Below, one piece after another: positions 63,001 through 63,412 of a DNA stretch of 63,412 nt. The position numbers and the translations under genes were made by a program. Positions within the stretch are counted from its first letter, which is position 1. The number at the start of each line of letters is the position of its first letter. Source of the DNA: Phaeodactylibacter sp. (GTDB taxonomy: Bacteria; Bacteroidota; Bacteroidia; Chitinophagales; Saprospiraceae); NCBI RefSeq assembly GCF_022763345.1, contig NZ_JALEGS010000062.1, positions 1-63,412 on the forward strand, in the 5' to 3' direction. The notes beneath the pieces were generated by a model. It worked only from the letters and a program-made list of their open reading frames with translations. It had not been told where the DNA came from and ran no database searches.

Positions 63001-63378
63001 TACTGCTGAAAGGCGCTGCGAAATTTCTCCGTTATAAAACTTTGTAGTTAGGGTATCCCCCGGCGCACTACTTTCGCCGGGGGTACTCGCCCGAGCAAAG
63101 CGCACCGGGTGAATGCCTAAGCAACGCCAAGGGTTAGTGCACCCGGTGAGCCCCCCCCCCCGGCGCACTCCCTTCGCCGGGGGTACTCGCCCGAGCAAAC
63201 CGCACTGGGTGAATGCCTGGGCAACGCCAAGGATTAGTGCACCCGGTGAGAACGCCCCCCGCTACAATTCCTTCGCCGGGGGTACTCTGGTTTGACAAAT
63301 GCAATCTGCTGTACCTATTCATCACATTGTCAGGCGCTCAAAGCCCTCAATGTTCATTATTTTGCTAAAAATTACCCT
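63001..63378. other. Intergenic region dominated by a tandem repeat
   Basis: Between the T9SS gene and the right-edge gene lies mostly the 100-bp repeat described separately. Its open frames on both strands are repetitive and unlikely to be genes. 63286-63378 is AT-richer and probably holds the promoter of the next gene, although I could not fix it. Confidence 0.6.
63057..63285. repeat. 100-bp tandem repeat, about 2.3 copies, with internal hairpins
   Basis: Unit 1 begins at 63061 and unit 2 at 63161 (exactly 100 bp); a partial third starts near 63261. Each unit carries two dyads: CCCCCGGCG...CGCCGGGGG (63057-63083 in the first) and CACCGGGTG...CACCCGGTG further on. Ten C residues occur at 63151-63160. 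No conserved spacers, so not CRISPR. Confidence 0.8.
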
Positions 63379-63412
63379 ATGCCACTAAGAATACTCCTGA
63401 TTTTATTGGTCC
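63379..63412 (+). CDS. Start of a gene cut by the right edge, probable signal peptide
   Basis: An ATG at 63379 opens MPLRILLILLV before the window ends. The hydrophobic run after a basic residue suggests a signal peptide. Only 11 codons are visible, so the product is unknown and the call is tentative. Confidence 0.45.
   Translation, partial: MPLRILLILLV

Noticed and set aside
63057..63285. CRISPR array
   Set aside because: The unit is 100 bp and repeats as a whole, with only about 2.3 copies and no unique spacers; no cas genes are near.
63113..63325. Small proteins encoded in the tandem repeat on either strand
   Set aside because: The translations simply mirror the repeat (HPVRFARASTPGE repeated) and show no start signals or conserved features.

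Overview
The window looks like chromosomal DNA of a Bacteroidota bacterium, probably of the Saprospiria (Lewinella-like) group. The signs are secreted proteins with the C-terminal type IX secretion (T9SS) sorting domain, SprB-like and cohesin/dockerin-like modules, a DUF4403 lipoprotein, a short LeuA without the regulatory domain, promoters of the Bacteroidota form TTG-N19~21-TAnnTTTG, and almost no Shine-Dalgarno sequences. Placement below phylum is inference. No rRNA, tRNA, CRISPR array or transposase gene was found.

Layout. 1-466 is non-coding, with two hairpins near the left edge. 467-6540 holds a helical-repeat protein of unknown function, a 1253-residue cell-surface protein with about five cohesin-like domains, and a small dockerin-like protein. 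6685-10104 is a visibly AT-rich block (HxlR regulator, two tandem SnoaL-type lipoproteins, an SDR oxidoreductase) with related 28-bp palindromes at both ends; it looks acquired. 10359-25623 is mostly housekeeping: metK, an FAH-family hydrolase, trpS, a T9SS surface protein, a DUF4403 lipoprotein, a cytochrome oxidase subunit III-like protein with a tiny DUF2256 zinc protein, a PaaE-like flavin/2Fe-2S reductase, pyruvate dehydrogenase E1 alpha, ATP-type PEP carboxykinase and a tandem universal stress protein.

26420-47887 is an acetate/short-chain acid region: a DEDDh exonuclease and a cNMP/CBS/DUF294 protein on the minus strand, then an ArsR regulator, an outer-membrane porin, a DUF4212 subunit with its sodium:solute symporter, and (after a minus-strand RND efflux operon and a DUF559 endonuclease-like gene) a small membrane protein, a symporter-histidine kinase fusion (CrbS-like), a receiver-only response regulator, acetyl-CoA synthetase and a propionyl-CoA-synthetase-like enzyme. 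Together these could import acetate, sense it and activate it to acyl-CoA; PckA and PdhA link to the same central carbon metabolism.

48016-63412 contains a lipoprotein, groES-groEL, an OmpA-family lipoprotein, an HMG-CoA-lyase-like enzyme, a second helical-repeat protein of the same kind as the first, the leucine operon leuA-leuC-leuD-leuB, a Crp/Fnr regulator with an SDR and a thioredoxin-fold peroxiredoxin-like protein, a small T9SS protein, and a 100-bp tandem repeat just before a gene cut by the right edge. The points most worth a second look are the palindrome-bounded cassette, the cohesin/dockerin gene pair, the CrbS-like sensor with its small partner and output-less regulator, and the repeat families at 39.2-39.6 kb and 63.06-63.29 kb.
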